Assembly: GCF_010731715.1 (NCBI RefSeq) | Contig: NZ_AP022587.1 | Coordinates: forward strand, 4,526,001-4,590,000 | DNA: 64,000 nt | From: Mycobacterium stomatepiae | Lineage (GTDB): Bacteria; Actinomycetota; Actinomycetes; Mycobacteriales; Mycobacteriaceae | Direction: 5' to 3' | In this document: positions 63,351-64,000 of the stretch, one piece after another | Layout: every line of letters starts with the position of its first letter | Numbering within the stretch: position 1 is the stretch's first letter | The notes under the pieces: model-generated | What the model was told of the DNA's origin: nothing | The model's database searches: none | The model's input: the letters and a program-made list of their open reading frames with translations, nothing else | Translations under genes and position numbers: made by a program

Positions 63351-64000
63351 ATGAGCTACGACCTCACTTACCGATTCCGCAACATCGCGGCGAGATTGCA
63401 AGGCCCGGTTGACGACTTCGGTGAGCAGGCGTTGTTCTACGGCCAGACGATGCGCTATGTCCCCAACGCACTCACCCGGTATCGCAAGGAGACGATCCGG
63501 CTCGTCGCGGAGATGACGCTGGGCGCGGGTGCGCTGGTGATGATCGGTGGCACGGTCGGCGTCGCGGCGTTCCTGACGCTGGCCTCCGGCGGGGTCATCG
63601 CCGTGCAGGGTTACTCGTCGCTGGGCAACATCGGTATCGAGGCATTGACCGGCTTCCTGTCGGCGTTCCTGAACGTGCGCGTGGTCGCACCTGTCATTGC
63701 CGGCATCGCGCTGGCAGCGACGATCGGTGCCGGTGCCACCGCCCAATTGGGTGCCATGCGGGTGTCCGAGGAAATCGACGCCGTCGAATGCATGGCGGTG
63801 CACTCGGTGTCCTATTTGGTGTCGACTCGGCTGATCGCCGGCCTGGTCGCGATCATCCCGCTGTACTCGCTATCGGTGCTCGCCGCGTTCTTCGCTGCCC
63901 GCTTCACCACGGTCTTCATCAATGGGCAGTCGGCCGGTCTGTACGACCACTACTTCAACACGTTCCTGATCCCGTCGGACCTCCTTTGGTCGTTCCTGCA
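63351..64000 (+). CDS. yrbE4B: Mce4 permease subunit YrbE4B (truncated by window end)
   Basis: The frame from ATG 63351 is open to the window end (about 216 residues of an expected 280). It begins MSYDLTYRFRNIAARLQGPV and has FYGQTMRYVPNALTRYRKET, a membrane span around MTLGAGALVMIGGTVGVAAF, and the YrbE loop SEEIDAVECMAVHSVSYLV. Second permease subunit of the Mce4 cholesterol transporter (Rv3500c). It starts seven bases after yrbE4A. Confidence 0.93.
   Translation, partial: MSYDLTYRFRNIAARLQGPVDDFGEQALFYGQTMRYVPNALTRYRKETIRLVAEMTLGAGALVMIGGTVGVAAFLTLASGGVIAVQGYSSLGNIGIEALTGFLSAFLNVRVVAPVIAGIALAATIGAGATAQLGAMRVSEEIDAVECMAVHSVSYLVSTRLIAGLVAIIPLYSLSVLAAFFAARFTTVFINGQSAGLYDHYFNTFLIPSDLLWSFL

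Overview
This window is a slice of a Mycobacterium genome (high G+C, mycolic-acid actinobacterium). It carries the large cholesterol-catabolism island that M. tuberculosis has at roughly Rv3565 to Rv3500c, in reverse orientation. Gene order, protein lengths and start-stop overlaps match that island closely. It is not M. tuberculosis complex. The PE/PPE genes that dot the island there are absent, as are fdxB, Rv3555c and Rv3517. Several genes are added: a fatty acyl-AMP ligase, two DUF559 proteins, a haemophore-like protein, a fructosamine-kinase-like protein, a P450 and an IS30 element. Rv numbers and M. tuberculosis lengths are recalled from memory, not searched.

Layout. (1) 68-1945: FAAL-type ligase. 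(2) 1.9-17.0 kb: steroid C/D-ring (HIP) module under KstR2, comprising aspB, fadE33-32-31, fadD3, fadE30, ipdF, kstR2, fadA6, ipdC, ipdB, ipdA, echA20 and two SDRs. Three exact KstR2-type boxes sit in its promoters. (3) 17.0-25.1 kb: ddn-like nitroreductase, a small unknown gene, fadA5, and the tightly overlapped igr operon cyp125-fadE28-fadE29-chsH2-chsH1-ltp2. (4) 25.2-26.0 kb: first DUF559 gene between hairpins. (5) 26.1-31.5 kb: hsd4B-kstD diverging from hsaE-hsaG-hsaF (A/B-ring degradation). (6) 31.6-45 kb: haemophore-like protein, Rv3531c-3530c-3529c, Rv3527-kshA, gamma carbonic anhydrase-like protein, two NHL-repeat membrane proteins (one frameshifted), an NTF2-like protein, ltp3-ltp4-DUF35 protein, F420-type oxidoreductase, ADC-like protein and cyp142. 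(7) 46.3-48.5 kb: broken IS30 copy plus second DUF559 gene. (8) 48.6-51.9 kb: echA19, fadD19, fructosamine-kinase-like protein. (9) 51.9-57.2 kb: amidohydrolase, ilvX, broken alpha/beta hydrolase, P450, and a serine beta-lactamase-like gene cut by an amber codon. (10) 57.2-64 kb: fadD17-fadE27-fadE26 diverging from fdxD-hsd4A, then the start of the mce4 operon (yrbE4A, yrbE4B truncated by the window end).

Together the genes cover sterol import (mce4), side-chain hydroxylation (CYP125/CYP142 with FdxD), side-chain beta-oxidation (FadD17/19, FadE26-29, EchA19, ChsH1/2, Hsd4A, FadA5, Ltp2), ring opening (KstD, KshA), part of the HsaE-G-F meta-cleavage tail, and C/D-ring degradation. Two TetR regulons are readable directly: eight good KstR boxes (plus one degraded) and three KstR2 boxes. 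Several promoters place a TANNNT -10 six or seven bases before the start codon, suggesting leaderless mRNAs.

The most unusual local structure is a pair of paralogous DUF559/AbiEi-like genes. Each lies between palindromic hairpins that share a GCGTGAAGCTG-like core, and in both the stop codon is part of the 3' hairpin arm. One of these palindromes has been split by the IS30 element. No gene-free stretch exceeds 300 bases; bases 1-67 show nothing recognisable.
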